Shown: positions 1 through 6,347, counted from the stretch's first letter. The stretch: DNA of 6,437 nt from an uncultured Pseudomonadota bacterium (GCA_903854305.1 CAINWC010000214.1:1-6437), one strand, 5' to 3'. Numbers and translations are program-made. The notes: generated by a model from the letters alone, not told the origin.

Positions 1-2
1 AA

Positions 3-701
3 AAGCGTGTAGCTGGTGCTAATGAACCAATATTAGTGGAATACGCTAAAAGTTTTTTCCCCGTGATTTTGGTGGTATTTTTTGTACGCTCATTTATTGT
101 TGAGCCATTCAAGATTCCCTCAGGCTCTATGATGCCAACCTTGCTAGCGGGTGATTATATTTTAGTCAATAAATTCACCTATGGTTTACGCGTGCCAATT
201 TTGAATAATACTTTTATCAATGTTAACAAGCCTAGCCGTGGTGATGTGTTTGTATTTCATTACCCACCAGAGCCATCCATTGATTACATTAAACGTGTGG
301 TTGGTTTGCCAGGGGATAGAATCAGCTATCAAGATAAACGCTTAACGATCAATGGTAAGCTTCTTGAGATACAAGATATGGGTAGCTATGAATATGTGAT
401 GTCTGGGTTAAATATTGTGACTGCCAAGCAATATAAAGAGCAGCTTGGATCAGTGCAGCATAACATTTTAATTCATGATATCGTCGGCAATTATGATGCC
501 GATGCCATTGGCGCAAAGTTTGCTAATAATGAAGAGATTGTTGTACCCGCTGGACATTATTTAGCGATGGGTGATAATCGCGATAATAGTTCAGATAGTC
601 GTGTTTGGGGCTTTGTGCCTGAACGAAATTTGGTAGGAAAGGCCTTCTTTATTTGGATGAATTTTGATCAAGGCGCTAGAATAGGCAACGCAATACATTA
701 G
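3..701 (+). CDS. lepB: Signal peptidase I (leader peptidase), 5' partial
   Basis: This inner-membrane serine protease cleaves signal peptides from proteins exported by Sec or Tat. The reading frame is open to the left window edge. The GTG at 36 gives a 221-residue ORF, but the codons before it (KRVAGANEPILVEYAK) look like normal LepB sequence, so the true start and first membrane segment lie outside the window. Numbering from that GTG, a hydrophobic segment spans about residues 7-21. The catalytic serine is S31 in PSGSMMPT, the general-base lysine is K86 in DYIKRVVGLPGD, and the conserved box GDNRDNSSDSR lies at 179-189. The stop is TAG at 699-701. All family hallmarks are present and the 3' end looks intact. 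The usual upstream neighbour would be lepA, which cannot be seen here. The DUF4845 gene follows after 40 bp. Confidence 0.96.
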   Translation, partial: KRVAGANEPILVEYAKSFFPVILVVFFVRSFIVEPFKIPSGSMMPTLLAGDYILVNKFTYGLRVPILNNTFINVNKPSRGDVFVFHYPPEPSIDYIKRVVGLPGDRISYQDKRLTINGKLLEIQDMGSYEYVMSGLNIVTAKQYKEQLGSVQHNILIHDIVGNYDADAIGAKFANNEEIVVPAGHYLAMGDNRDNSSDSRVWGFVPERNLVGKAFFIWMNFDQGARIGNAIH

Positions 702-731
702 TAGTTTGGTCACTATAACTATTTAAACACT

Positions 732-735
732 GGAG
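732..735 (+). promoter_or_regulatory. Shine-Dalgarno site supporting a GTG start
   Basis: GGAG lies 6 nt upstream of the GTG at 742. It is among the clearest ribosome-binding sites in the window and supports GTG as the start of the DUF4845 gene. Confidence 0.7.
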
Positions 736-741
736 ATAATC

Positions 742-1134
742 GTGTATCAAAATACAAACCAAAAGATCAGTGCTTCAAAAAAACAACGTGGGGCAACCTT
801 AATTAGCATGATGTTTGTGGGTGGAGCCATTGTATTCGTCGCATTGGTTGCTATGAAGGTTTTTCCTGCATATCAAGAGTATTTTTCGGTAAAAACAGTG
901 ATTCGTGCCATGAATAAAGAATCATTAAGTACCATGAGCAAAAAAGAAATCATGAATTCATTCGATAGGCGAGCTGATATTGGTTATGTGTCGGTCATTC
1001 ATGGTTCGGATCTAACCATCGGTAAAAATAGCGCTGGTGAAACCGTTGTTTCTGCCGAGTATCAAGTCGTTAAGCCGCTGTTTGGCAATGTCAGTGTATT
1101 GCTTGATTTTGCAATCTCAAGCGACGCTAAATAA
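742..1134 (+). CDS. DUF4845 family membrane-anchored protein
   Basis: This is a 130-residue protein of unknown function, recognised by its position between lepB and rnc and by the typical pattern of a basic N terminus, one hydrophobic helix and a small extracytoplasmic domain. A polar, basic stretch (residues 1-17, ending KKQRG) precedes a hydrophobic helix at about 18-41, then PAYQEY at 42-47. The remainder, about 48-130, is soluble and probably periplasmic. The stretch from G17 through PAYQEY strongly resembles a type IV prepilin N terminus, but the usual Glu at mature position 5 is Ser (S22). The start is GTG with a good GGAG site. The gene lies 40 bp after lepB and 27 bp before rnc, so it is probably cotranscribed. 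The family assignment comes from recall of the domain and its synteny. No biochemical role can be assigned. Confidence 0.85.
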   Translation: MYQNTNQKISASKKQRGATLISMMFVGGAIVFVALVAMKVFPAYQEYFSVKTVIRAMNKESLSTMSKKEIMNSFDRRADIGYVSVIHGSDLTIGKNSAGETVVSAEYQVVKPLFGNVSVLLDFAISSDAK

Positions 1135-1161
1135 CTTAAGGTCATTCTGATTACGCATACA

Positions 1162-1830
1162 ATGACTCAGCAGGACTTATCACAACGTTTAGTTTACAAC
1201 TTTGTTAACGTCAGCCTGCTAACGCAAGCATTAACACATCGTAGTTTTAGTGCTCAAAACAATGAGCGCTTAGAGTTTTTGGGTGATGGCGCCCTCAATT
1301 TTATGATTGCTCATCAGTTATATCAGCGGTTTCCAACGATCGCTGAAGGTGATTTAAGCCGTTTACGTGCGCAACTGGTTAAAGAATCTACCTTATGTGA
1401 AATTGCTATTTCACTTGATTTAGGTAATGCACTTAAGCTAGGTGAAGGTGAGCTTAAAAGTGCTGGCTGGCGTAGGCCCTCGATATTAGCCGATGCAGTC
1501 GAAGCGTTAATCGGTGCAGTTTATCTCGATGGCGGTTTTGCCGCAGCTGAAACGTTAGTGGCACATCTTTTTGCAAATAAACTTGATACTATTGACCCAA
1601 AAGTAATCGACAAAGACCCGAAATCACTCTTGCAGGAACTCTTGCAAGGGAAGAAAATTGCAGTACCAGAATATACTGTAACGCACTTGGAAGGTGAGGC
1701 GCATGCCCAAGTGTTTATTGTGGAATGTTGGATAGATAAATTAAATATACGCACGGTTGGTGAAGGCACCAGTCGCCGAATTGCAGAACAACAAGCTGCG
1801 CAGCTTGCATTGGAAAAACTAAAGAAATGA
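1162..1830 (+). CDS. rnc: Ribonuclease III
   Basis: This double-strand-specific endoribonuclease processes rRNA precursors and structured mRNAs in the cytoplasm, acting as a dimer with Mg2+. Its 222 residues match the usual family length. The catalytic domain (about 1-145) carries the signature NNERLEFLGDGAL at 33-45, with acidic residues E38 and D42, and ILADAVEALIG at 108-118, with D111 and E114. These correspond to the metal ligands of the E. coli enzyme. A double-stranded-RNA-binding domain covers about 153-222, with the conserved DPKSLLQELLQG opening, GEAHAQVF and the SRRIAEQQAA helix. The ATG at 1162 is the only good candidate start, but its Shine-Dalgarno is weak (an AAGGT about 19 nt upstream). 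The gene shares a 4-bp ATGA overlap with era, so the two are probably translationally coupled. In E. coli RNase III cleaves its own leader transcript; no such site could be judged here. Confidence 0.97.
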   Translation: MTQQDLSQRLVYNFVNVSLLTQALTHRSFSAQNNERLEFLGDGALNFMIAHQLYQRFPTIAEGDLSRLRAQLVKESTLCEIAISLDLGNALKLGEGELKSAGWRRPSILADAVEALIGAVYLDGGFAAAETLVAHLFANKLDTIDPKVIDKDPKSLLQELLQGKKIAVPEYTVTHLEGEAHAQVFIVECWIDKLNIRTVGEGTSRRIAEQQAAQLALEKLKK

Positions 1831-2747
1831 CAGACTCAGAGATGGATTTAGATTCAGCATCGACACCAACACCATTTAAATGCGGCACAGTCGCTATTGT
1901 TGGTCGACCGAACGTAGGTAAATCTACGCTACTCAACCATATTTTAGGCATGAAATTAGCCATCACTTCGCGTAAGGCACAAACAACGCGCCATCGTTTG
2001 CTTGGGATTCACACCACAGAAGATACACAATTCTTATTTGTAGACACCCCAGGTTTTCAACAGAAACATCTTAATGCCTTAAATAAAGGGTTAAATAAAA
2101 CCGTTACTCAAGTGCTCACAGAAGTGGATGTTGTGTTGTTTGTGATTGAGCCTATGAAATTGGGTGAGGCTGATCGTAAAGTATTAGCCTTACTCTCAGA
2201 AAAAACACCGACATTTTTGGTGGTCAATAAATTAGACTTGATGGGCGACAAAGGTAATATATTACCGCTGATTCAAGACTTTGATTTAGAATTTCCATTT
2301 TCAGAGATTGTGCCAGTCAGCGCGAAAAAAAGTCTCAATTTGGACGAGCTTTTGCAAACCATACGCAAATACTTGCCCGAGCAAGCGGCTATTTATTCTG
2401 AAGATGAATTGACTGATAAAAATGAACGCTTTTTAGCCGCAGAACTCGTACGTGAGAAAATTTTTAGATTAGTCGGTGATGAACTGCCTTATGCAGTGGC
2501 CGTGGAAATTGAAAAGTTTGAAGTGATTGGCAACTTACGCCGCATTTTTGTCGCTATTATTGTCGATAAAGATAGCCAAAAACCAATGCTGATTGGTAAA
2601 AATGGTGAAAAAATGAAACAAATCTCAACTGAAGCTAGACAAGATATGGAAAAATTGTTTGGCGGAAAAGTGTATCTTGAGACTTGGGTTAAAGTTAAAG
2701 GTGGCTGGGCTGATGATGAAAGGGCGTTAAAAAGCCTAGGCTATTAA
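1827..2747 (+). CDS. era: GTPase Era
   Basis: Era is an essential GTPase that binds the 3' end of 16S rRNA during 30S subunit maturation. The 306 residues include a short N-terminal extension before the G domain. The G motifs are intact: G1 GRPNVGKS at 26-33, the G2 region AQTTRHR at 51-57, G3 DTPG at 73-76, G4 NKLD at 134-137 and G5 SAK at 165-167. The C-terminal KH RNA-binding domain (about 205-306) carries the family's LIGKNGEKMKQI loop at 255-266. The start ATG overlaps the rnc stop (ATGA), with only a weak GGAA-like site upstream, so initiation probably depends on translation of rnc. A second ATG at codon 6 (1842) is possible but no better supported. Pairing rnc with era is standard and links rRNA cleavage to subunit assembly. 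Confidence 0.97.
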   Translation: MTDSEMDLDSASTPTPFKCGTVAIVGRPNVGKSTLLNHILGMKLAITSRKAQTTRHRLLGIHTTEDTQFLFVDTPGFQQKHLNALNKGLNKTVTQVLTEVDVVLFVIEPMKLGEADRKVLALLSEKTPTFLVVNKLDLMGDKGNILPLIQDFDLEFPFSEIVPVSAKKSLNLDELLQTIRKYLPEQAAIYSEDELTDKNERFLAAELVREKIFRLVGDELPYAVAVEIEKFEVIGNLRRIFVAIIVDKDSQKPMLIGKNGEKMKQISTEARQDMEKLFGGKVYLETWVKVKGGWADDERALKSLGY

Positions 2748-2761
2748 TTTAGGTATTAGCA

Positions 2762-3031
2762 ATGCCGAACAACGTTTATAACATTCCTGTTTATGGCAAG
2801 CCAATTGAGTTGGATGACCAAGGTGTTTATTACGCAATCAATCGTAAAACTGGTGGCATTAATAATGTATTTCAGCTGGTTTATGAGGATGGCGAATGGT
2901 ATTTGTACCAGTTAAAAAACACAGGTAAAAACGGTGAAATGGGTTGGGTGATCTTGGCAGATAATGGCGATTATCCGTTAAAAAACTTACCTTCAGAAGA
3001 GATTAAGCACCATTTTGACAAGCCAGAATAA
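2762..3031 (+). CDS. Hypothetical protein, 89 residues, between era and recO
   Basis: I do not recognise this protein. It is small, soluble-looking and rich in aromatic residues and in Asn, Gly and Asp (for example GEWYLYQLKN at 44-53 and MGWVILADNGDYP at 60-72). The alternating hydrophobic pattern suggests a small beta-rich fold. There is no signal peptide, membrane segment or cysteine motif. The ATG at 2762 has an AGGT ribosome-binding element 7 nt upstream and starts 14 bp after era, so it is probably in the same transcript. It ends at TAA 3029-3031. The same frame then stays open for another 63 codons to 3223, so this may be the first part of a longer, interrupted gene. The composition resembles real coding, but the function is unknown. 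Confidence 0.7.
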   Translation: MPNNVYNIPVYGKPIELDDQGVYYAINRKTGGINNVFQLVYEDGEWYLYQLKNTGKNGEMGWVILADNGDYPLKNLPSEEIKHHFDKPE

Positions 3032-3058
3032 GCAGAGCCTAAAGGTGCTTGGCAGCTC

Positions 3059-3223
3059 ATGCGTAACTCAAGATATGGTTTTGGTAAATTCACACCCATT
3101 CATGCCGATGAAAAAATTCGTTATGCAATGATTCTATTTTCAGGAACAGAAATGCTGGTGCCGCTTTTGATTTTAAAGGCAGAGGATGAGCGCTTACAAA
3201 GTCTAGCTGAGCCTGATCACTAA
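3059..3223 (+). CDS. Short hypothetical ORF (54 residues) overlapping the recO start
   Basis: This short ORF starts at ATG 3059 and ends at TAA 3221-3223, whose last base is the first base of the recO ATG (TAATG). The protein begins MRNSRYGFGKFTPIHADE, continues through the hydrophobic stretch YAMILFSGTEMLVPLLILKA and ends acidic (EDERLQSLAEPDH). The hydrophobic stretch is probably buried beta structure and not a membrane helix, as it holds polar residues. The ribosome-binding site is weak: AAAGG sits 13 nt upstream. It is in the same frame as the 89-codon ORF, and nine further open codons (AEPKGAWQL) lie between that ORF's TAA and this ATG. It could be an independent small gene that couples translation into recO, or the C-terminal part of one gene broken by the TAA. 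No function is recognised. Confidence 0.5.
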   Translation: MRNSRYGFGKFTPIHADEKIRYAMILFSGTEMLVPLLILKAEDERLQSLAEPDH

Positions 3224-3978
3224 TGGCGGTAGTTAGTTTTAATTCGCATCGCCAAGATAATCAGGCTGTGTATGTGCTTCATACCTACCCATTCAAAGAA
3301 ACTAGTTTGGTTGTTGAGTTGTTTACACATGGCTTCGGTCGCGTAGCCACTACCGCAAAGGGTGCAAGGCGCCCCCGTTCAGCCATGCGTGGCATGCTGC
3401 AGTCGTTTCAACCTTTAATTGCGACATGGTCAGGTAAGTTAGAGCTTAAAACATTACACAGCTTAGAATGGGGTAGCGGCTTATTGCTCCTAAAAGGCGA
3501 GGCGCTGATGTGTGGCTTTTACTTAAACGAGTTGTTATTACGTTTATTGCCTCGTGAAGATGCGCACGGTACGCTCTTTGAATACTACAGCTTAACGTTA
3601 AAAATGTTAGCCATTAGCCAGGATTTAGCAACGACATTGCGCCGTTTTGAGTTGAAGCTATTACAAGAACTTGGTTATGCGATTCCGCTACAAAATGATG
3701 TGAACGACATCCCTATATTAGCAGAACCGACTTACCGTTATGAAGCTGAATATGGCGCTGTCAGCCTTAACTCAGCGATAAATCGAGCTGCGATAAATGA
3801 CGCTATAAGTGGCATACAATTGGCAGGAAAAACGCTAATAGATATGGCAAATGATGACTATACTCATGCCCAAACACAGCAACAAAGTAAACTGCTAATG
3901 CGGTATTTATTGGCGCATTATTTGGGTGATAAGCCCTTGCATACCAGACAACTTTTAATAGATTTACAAGGTTTGTAG
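3223..3978 (+). CDS. recO: DNA repair protein RecO
   Basis: RecO acts with RecR to load RecA on SSB-coated single-stranded DNA in the RecF pathway, and it anneals complementary strands. The 251 residues fit the family. An N-terminal OB fold occupies about 14-85, including [20 protein letters not shown] and the basic loop [13 protein letters not shown] at 45-57, typical of betaproteobacterial RecO. A helical C-terminal region follows, with [15 protein letters not shown] at 140-154. Only one cysteine is present (C97), so the four-cysteine zinc site of Deinococcus-type RecO is absent, as in E. coli. The ATG at 3223 overlaps the stop of the preceding short ORF, has no clear Shine-Dalgarno, and an in-frame stop (TGA 3214-3216) closes off any upstream start, so coupled initiation is likely. 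pdxJ begins after a 1-nt gap. Confidence 0.94.
   Translation: MAVVSFNSHRQDNQAVYVLHTYPFKETSLVVELFTHGFGRVATTAKGARRPRSAMRGMLQSFQPLIATWSGKLELKTLHSLEWGSGLLLLKGEALMCGFYLNELLLRLLPREDAHGTLFEYYSLTLKMLAISQDLATTLRRFELKLLQELGYAIPLQNDVNDIPILAEPTYRYEAEYGAVSLNSAINRAAINDAISGIQLAGKTLIDMANDDYTHAQTQQQSKLLMRYLLAHYLGDKPLHTRQLLIDLQGL
3968..3971 (+). promoter_or_regulatory. Shine-Dalgarno of pdxJ inside the end of recO
   Basis: AAGG lies 8 nt before the pdxJ ATG and within the last codons of recO. It supports the 3980 start and implies that ribosomes finishing recO pass directly over the pdxJ initiation site. Confidence 0.6.
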
Positions 3979-3979
3979 A

Positions 3980-4708
3980 ATGATTAAATTAGGTGTAAAT
4001 ATTGACCACGTTGCCACCATACGCCAAGCACGTGGTACTAAATATCCAAGTGTAGTGCAAGCGGCTTTGCGTGCAGAGCAATCAGGTGCTGATAGTATTA
4101 CCCTACATTTGCGTGAAGATCGCCGTCACATGCAAGATGCCGATGTGTTTGCTTTACGCGGATTACTGCAAACCCGGATGAATCTTGAGTGTGCGGTCAC
4201 TGATGAGATGATAGACATTGCGCTGGAAGTTGCGCCGCAAGATGTTTGCCTAGTGCCGGAGCGAAGAGAAGAGCGCACCACAGAAGGCGGGCTTGATGTT
4301 GTAGGAAATTTTGCCAATGTGCAAAACGCGGTTATGAAATTAAATGATGCGGGTATTCGGGTTTCATTATTTATTGGCCCCGATTTTGCTCAAATTGACG
4401 CAGCAAAAAAAGCGGGTGCACCTGTCATTGAGTTGCATACAGGCACATTTGCCGATGCTGAAAATCCTGCGGATAAAGCCCGTGAATTACAGCGTATAAA
4501 AGATGCCGTCAATCACGGGCTAAAATTAGGTTTGGTGGTCAATGCCGGTCATGGTTTACATTACCATAATGTGCATGAAATAGCCTCAATTGATGGCATA
4601 GACGAACTTAATATCGGCCATGCGATTGTGGCACACGCCTTGTTTGTCGGTTGGGATAATGCGGTGCGTGAGATGAAGTCTTTAGTTAAAGAGTTTTCTT
4701 GCAAGTGA
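3980..4708 (+). CDS. pdxJ: Pyridoxine 5'-phosphate synthase
   Basis: PdxJ condenses 3-amino-2-oxopropyl phosphate (the PdxA product) with 1-deoxy-D-xylulose 5-phosphate to form pyridoxine 5'-phosphate, closing the DXP-dependent vitamin B6 pathway. The protein is a cytoplasmic TIM barrel. The 242 residues are full length. Conserved blocks are [15 protein letters not shown] at 5-19, [11 protein letters not shown] at 40-50, [17 protein letters not shown] at 91-107, [10 protein letters not shown] at 150-159, [13 protein letters not shown] at 185-197 and [14 protein letters not shown] at 209-222. The residues matching the E. coli catalytic set are H43, E70 and H191, with R18 as a substrate ligand, all offset by two from E. 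coli numbering. The start is supported by the AAGG site 8 nt upstream. The stop TGA lies inside the first unit of a 14-bp tandem repeat. The pdxJ-acpS pairing is widespread in proteobacteria. Confidence 0.97.
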   Translation: MIKLGVNIDHVATIRQARGTKYPSVVQAALRAEQSGADSITLHLREDRRHMQDADVFALRGLLQTRMNLECAVTDEMIDIALEVAPQDVCLVPERREERTTEGGLDVVGNFANVQNAVMKLNDAGIRVSLFIGPDFAQIDAAKKAGAPVIELHTGTFADAENPADKARELQRIKDAVNHGLKLGLVVNAGHGLHYHNVHEIASIDGIDELNIGHAIVAHALFVGWDNAVREMKSLVKEFSCK

Positions 4709-4743
4709 CGAAAACCAAGTGACAAAAACCAAGTGACGAAAAC
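4702..4743 (+). repeat. Three-copy 14-bp tandem repeat at the pdxJ-acpS junction
   Basis: The units are CAAGTGACGAAAAC (4702-4715), CAAGTGACAAAAAC (4716-4729) and CAAGTGACGAAAAC (4730-4743). The only difference is G to A at 4724. The first unit contains the last codon and TGA stop of pdxJ, and the array ends 14 nt before the acpS ATG. It looks like slipped-strand duplication. It provides no obvious ribosome-binding site for acpS. Confidence 0.93.
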
Positions 4744-4757
4744 GAACGTTGAATAAT

Positions 4758-5135
4758 ATGATTTTTGGTATCGGTACAGACATCGTTGAAGTCTCGCGTA
4801 TTCAAGCGTCCATCACGCAGTTTGGTGATGATTTCGCCACGCGGATACTTGCGGACAGCGAATTGGCGAGTTATATGCAATCACAGATTAAAGCACGTTT
4901 TTTAGCTAAGCGCTTTGCTGCAAAAGAAGCGTTTTCTAAAGCGCTGGGTACAGGCTTACGGGCACCAGCGACGTTTCAAAATATCGCAGTGTCACATGAT
5001 GAATTAGGAAAACCGATTTTAGTGCTGGCACCAGAACTGCAAGCTTTATTGGACTCCAAACATATCACGCAAATGCATATCAGTATTAGCGATGAAAAAA
5101 ATCTAGCAGCCGCATTTGTGGTTTTAGAAACATGA
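4758..5135 (+). CDS. acpS: Holo-[acyl-carrier-protein] synthase
   Basis: AcpS transfers 4'-phosphopantetheine from CoA to the serine of acyl carrier protein, activating it for fatty acid synthesis. From the ATG at 4758 it has 125 residues, the typical size of this trimeric enzyme, and begins MIFGIGTDIVEVSRI as the family does. Mg2+-ligand candidates are D8 in GTDIVEV and E57 in FLAKRFAAKEAFSKALGTG (48-66), the two signature motifs. DELGKP at 81-86 and HISISDEKNLAAAFVV near the C terminus also match. An in-frame TTG at 4749 would add three residues (MNN), but I prefer the ATG because it gives the usual N terminus. No clear Shine-Dalgarno precedes either start; a tandem repeat occupies the spacer. 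The stop overlaps the tcdA start by 4 bp (ATGA). Confidence 0.95.
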   Translation: MIFGIGTDIVEVSRIQASITQFGDDFATRILADSELASYMQSQIKARFLAKRFAAKEAFSKALGTGLRAPATFQNIAVSHDELGKPILVLAPELQALLDSKHITQMHISISDEKNLAAAFVVLET

Positions 5136-5914
5136 GTGACGAACTAGATTTCGCACGTCGCTTTGGTGGCGTTTCACGACTATATGGTGCCGACGGACTG
5201 GGTAAGTTGCAATCAAGCCATATTTGCGTGATTGGCATAGGTGGTGTTGGTTCTTGGGCCGCGGAGGCGCTTGCGCGCAACGCCGTAGGCACGATCACCT
5301 TGGTTGATTTAGATAACATTGCAGAGTCAAACGTCAATCGACAGTTACATGCGCTGGATGGCGCTTTTGGTAAAGCAAAAGTGTCTGCGATGGCCGACCG
5401 GGTTAGACTCATTAACCCGACTGCAAGCGTGATTGAGATTGAAGACTTTGTTACGGTTGAAAACGTGAATGAAATGTTAAATCACCATTTTGATGGCGTG
5501 ATTGATTGTATTGACGATGCTAAAGCCAAAGCCGCGATTGCTGCTTTTTGCCAGTCGAATAATATTCCGCTGGTCATGACAGGTGCCGCTGGCGGTCGGC
5601 TAGATGCTACACGTATTAAGCAGGCCGACTTATGCCAAGTGAGTCATGATAAGTTACTTGCCAAAGTGCGTAATTTATTACGCCGTGATTATGGTTTTGC
5701 TAAAGCCGATGCGGCAAAAAACAAATCTTCAACATTTGGTATTCAATGTATTTACTCGGATGAAGAAGCCATTAAGCCAGATCAAGTTTGTGAGACCGAT
5801 GATCATGCAATCACTGGGTTGAATTGTGCAGGTTATGGTTCTAGCGTATGTGTGACCGCCCCGTTTGGCTTTGCAGCATCAGGGTTGCTGCTACAACAGT
5901 TGCTGCGTCGTTAA
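5132..5914 (+). CDS. tcdA: tRNA threonylcarbamoyladenosine dehydratase (TcdA/CsdL)
   Basis: TcdA is an E1-like (ThiF/MoeB superfamily) enzyme that uses ATP to cyclise t6A37 of ANN-decoding tRNAs into ct6A. The 260 residues are full length. The family opening RRFGGVSRLYG lies at 9-19, the nucleotide-binding loop GIGGVGSWAAEALAR at 35-49 and the acidic strand end LVDLDNIAESNVNRQLHAL at 57-75, holding the conserved D and R of the E1 fold. VIDCIDDAKAKAA is at 123-135, and PFGFAASG near the C terminus resembles the E. coli protein. There is no ubiquitin-like substrate protein or rhodanese domain, which argues against ThiF or MoeB. The ATG overlaps the acpS stop (ATGA), so tcdA is probably the last gene of the operon. 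It converges on the - strand gene remnant, and the 29-bp gap between them shows no convincing terminator. Confidence 0.93.
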   Translation: MSDELDFARRFGGVSRLYGADGLGKLQSSHICVIGIGGVGSWAAEALARNAVGTITLVDLDNIAESNVNRQLHALDGAFGKAKVSAMADRVRLINPTASVIEIEDFVTVENVNEMLNHHFDGVIDCIDDAKAKAAIAAFCQSNNIPLVMTGAAGGRLDATRIKQADLCQVSHDKLLAKVRNLLRRDYGFAKADAAKNKSSTFGIQCIYSDEEAIKPDQVCETDDHAITGLNCAGYGSSVCVTAPFGFAASGLLLQQLLRR

Positions 5915-5943
5915 CGAGATTATTTGCCAATCAATACCAATTT

Positions 5944-6322
5944 TTAGTGAGTATTTGCGTTTCCATCTAGCATTTTATTTTCTATTGTTTGGTGAATCTG
6001 CTCCATTAAAAAACTGGTAGATTCACGACCTAGTTTAGATTCGCGCATCGCCATGTGCCAGCTTGAAATGCAATTTCTTAGGTCAACCTCATTATTACAA
6101 GCTTCTATACGCACTTTTATACTGCGCCCCATTAGACCTAAGTAGTCATCTGTGGCCGCAAGCAGAATTGTTTTAATGGCTTCAATTTTTGCGGGATTGA
6201 TTGCTGTTATAGCATTGTCCGCATTAAAGAAAGATAGCGTGGTGATTGAAGGTTTTTTCTCAGGGAGAACGCCTCTTGGTCGCTGAATGTAGCCATTTGA
6301 CTCAAGTTTTTGAATCATCTCG
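5944..6322 (-). pseudogene. 3' remnant of an uncharacterised gene cut by an IS3-family element
   Basis: About 125 codons on the - strand, from the IS boundary to TAA at 5944-5946. The open frame extends to an ATG at 6348, but the first nine codons (MSTILGEVH) fall in or across the IS end and are not native. The remnant opens EMIQKLESNGYIQRP, like the last helix of a small winged-helix domain. A Pro/Ser linker follows, then a helical domain with the pattern YLGLMGRSIKVRIEACNNE and a C-terminal KLGRESTSFL. From memory this matches the C-terminal domain of a betaproteobacterial family of about 150-200 residues with an N-terminal winged-helix-like domain and no known function; this is unverified. 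Alternatively ATG 6316-6318 is the native start of an intact 124-residue gene. The gene is convergent to tcdA. Confidence 0.6.
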
Positions 6323-6347
6323 TGGACTTCCCCCAATATCGTAGACA
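6323..6347 (-). repeat. Putative IS terminal inverted repeat
   Basis: Read on the + strand this 25-bp tip starts TGGACTTCCCCCAATATC and ends GTAGACA. It lies just beyond the transposase stop, as expected for an IS3-family end. The outermost bases TG define the proposed junction, and the flanking bases ctcg (6319-6322) would include any 3-4 bp target duplication. The partner repeat is not in the window, so the length is an estimate. Confidence 0.65.

Noticed and set aside
1521..1966. Two overlapping - strand ORFs (82 and 83 codons) opposite rnc and era
   Set aside because: They lie entirely antisense to well-supported rnc and era and show no recognisable motifs, so they are frame shadows.
2077..2103. 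Repeated ttaaataaa within era (LNKGLNK)
   Set aside because: It is a short two-copy similarity inside a conserved coding region, explained by A/T-rich codon use.
4126..4317. - strand ORF opposite pdxJ
   Set aside because: Its Ser/Arg-rich, low-information sequence lies antisense to conserved PdxJ motifs.
4749..4757. TTG at 4749 as the acpS start
   Set aside because: It adds only MNN ahead of the family-typical MIFGIGTDIVE and has no better ribosome-binding site than the ATG at 4758.
4686..4880. - strand ORF across the pdxJ-acpS junction
   Set aside because: It is antisense to the tandem repeat and the acpS N terminus, with no motif and no family resemblance.
5086..5412. - strand 108-codon ORF opposite tcdA
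   Set aside because: It is antisense to the TcdA nucleotide-binding region and has an Ala/Ser/Pro-rich composition typical of a shadow frame.
5873..5891. GCAGCA...TGCTGC hairpin as a terminator near the end of tcdA
   Set aside because: The 6-bp stem lies inside the tcdA coding region and has no T-run on either strand. The 29-bp gap to the - strand gene also lacks a convincing terminator.
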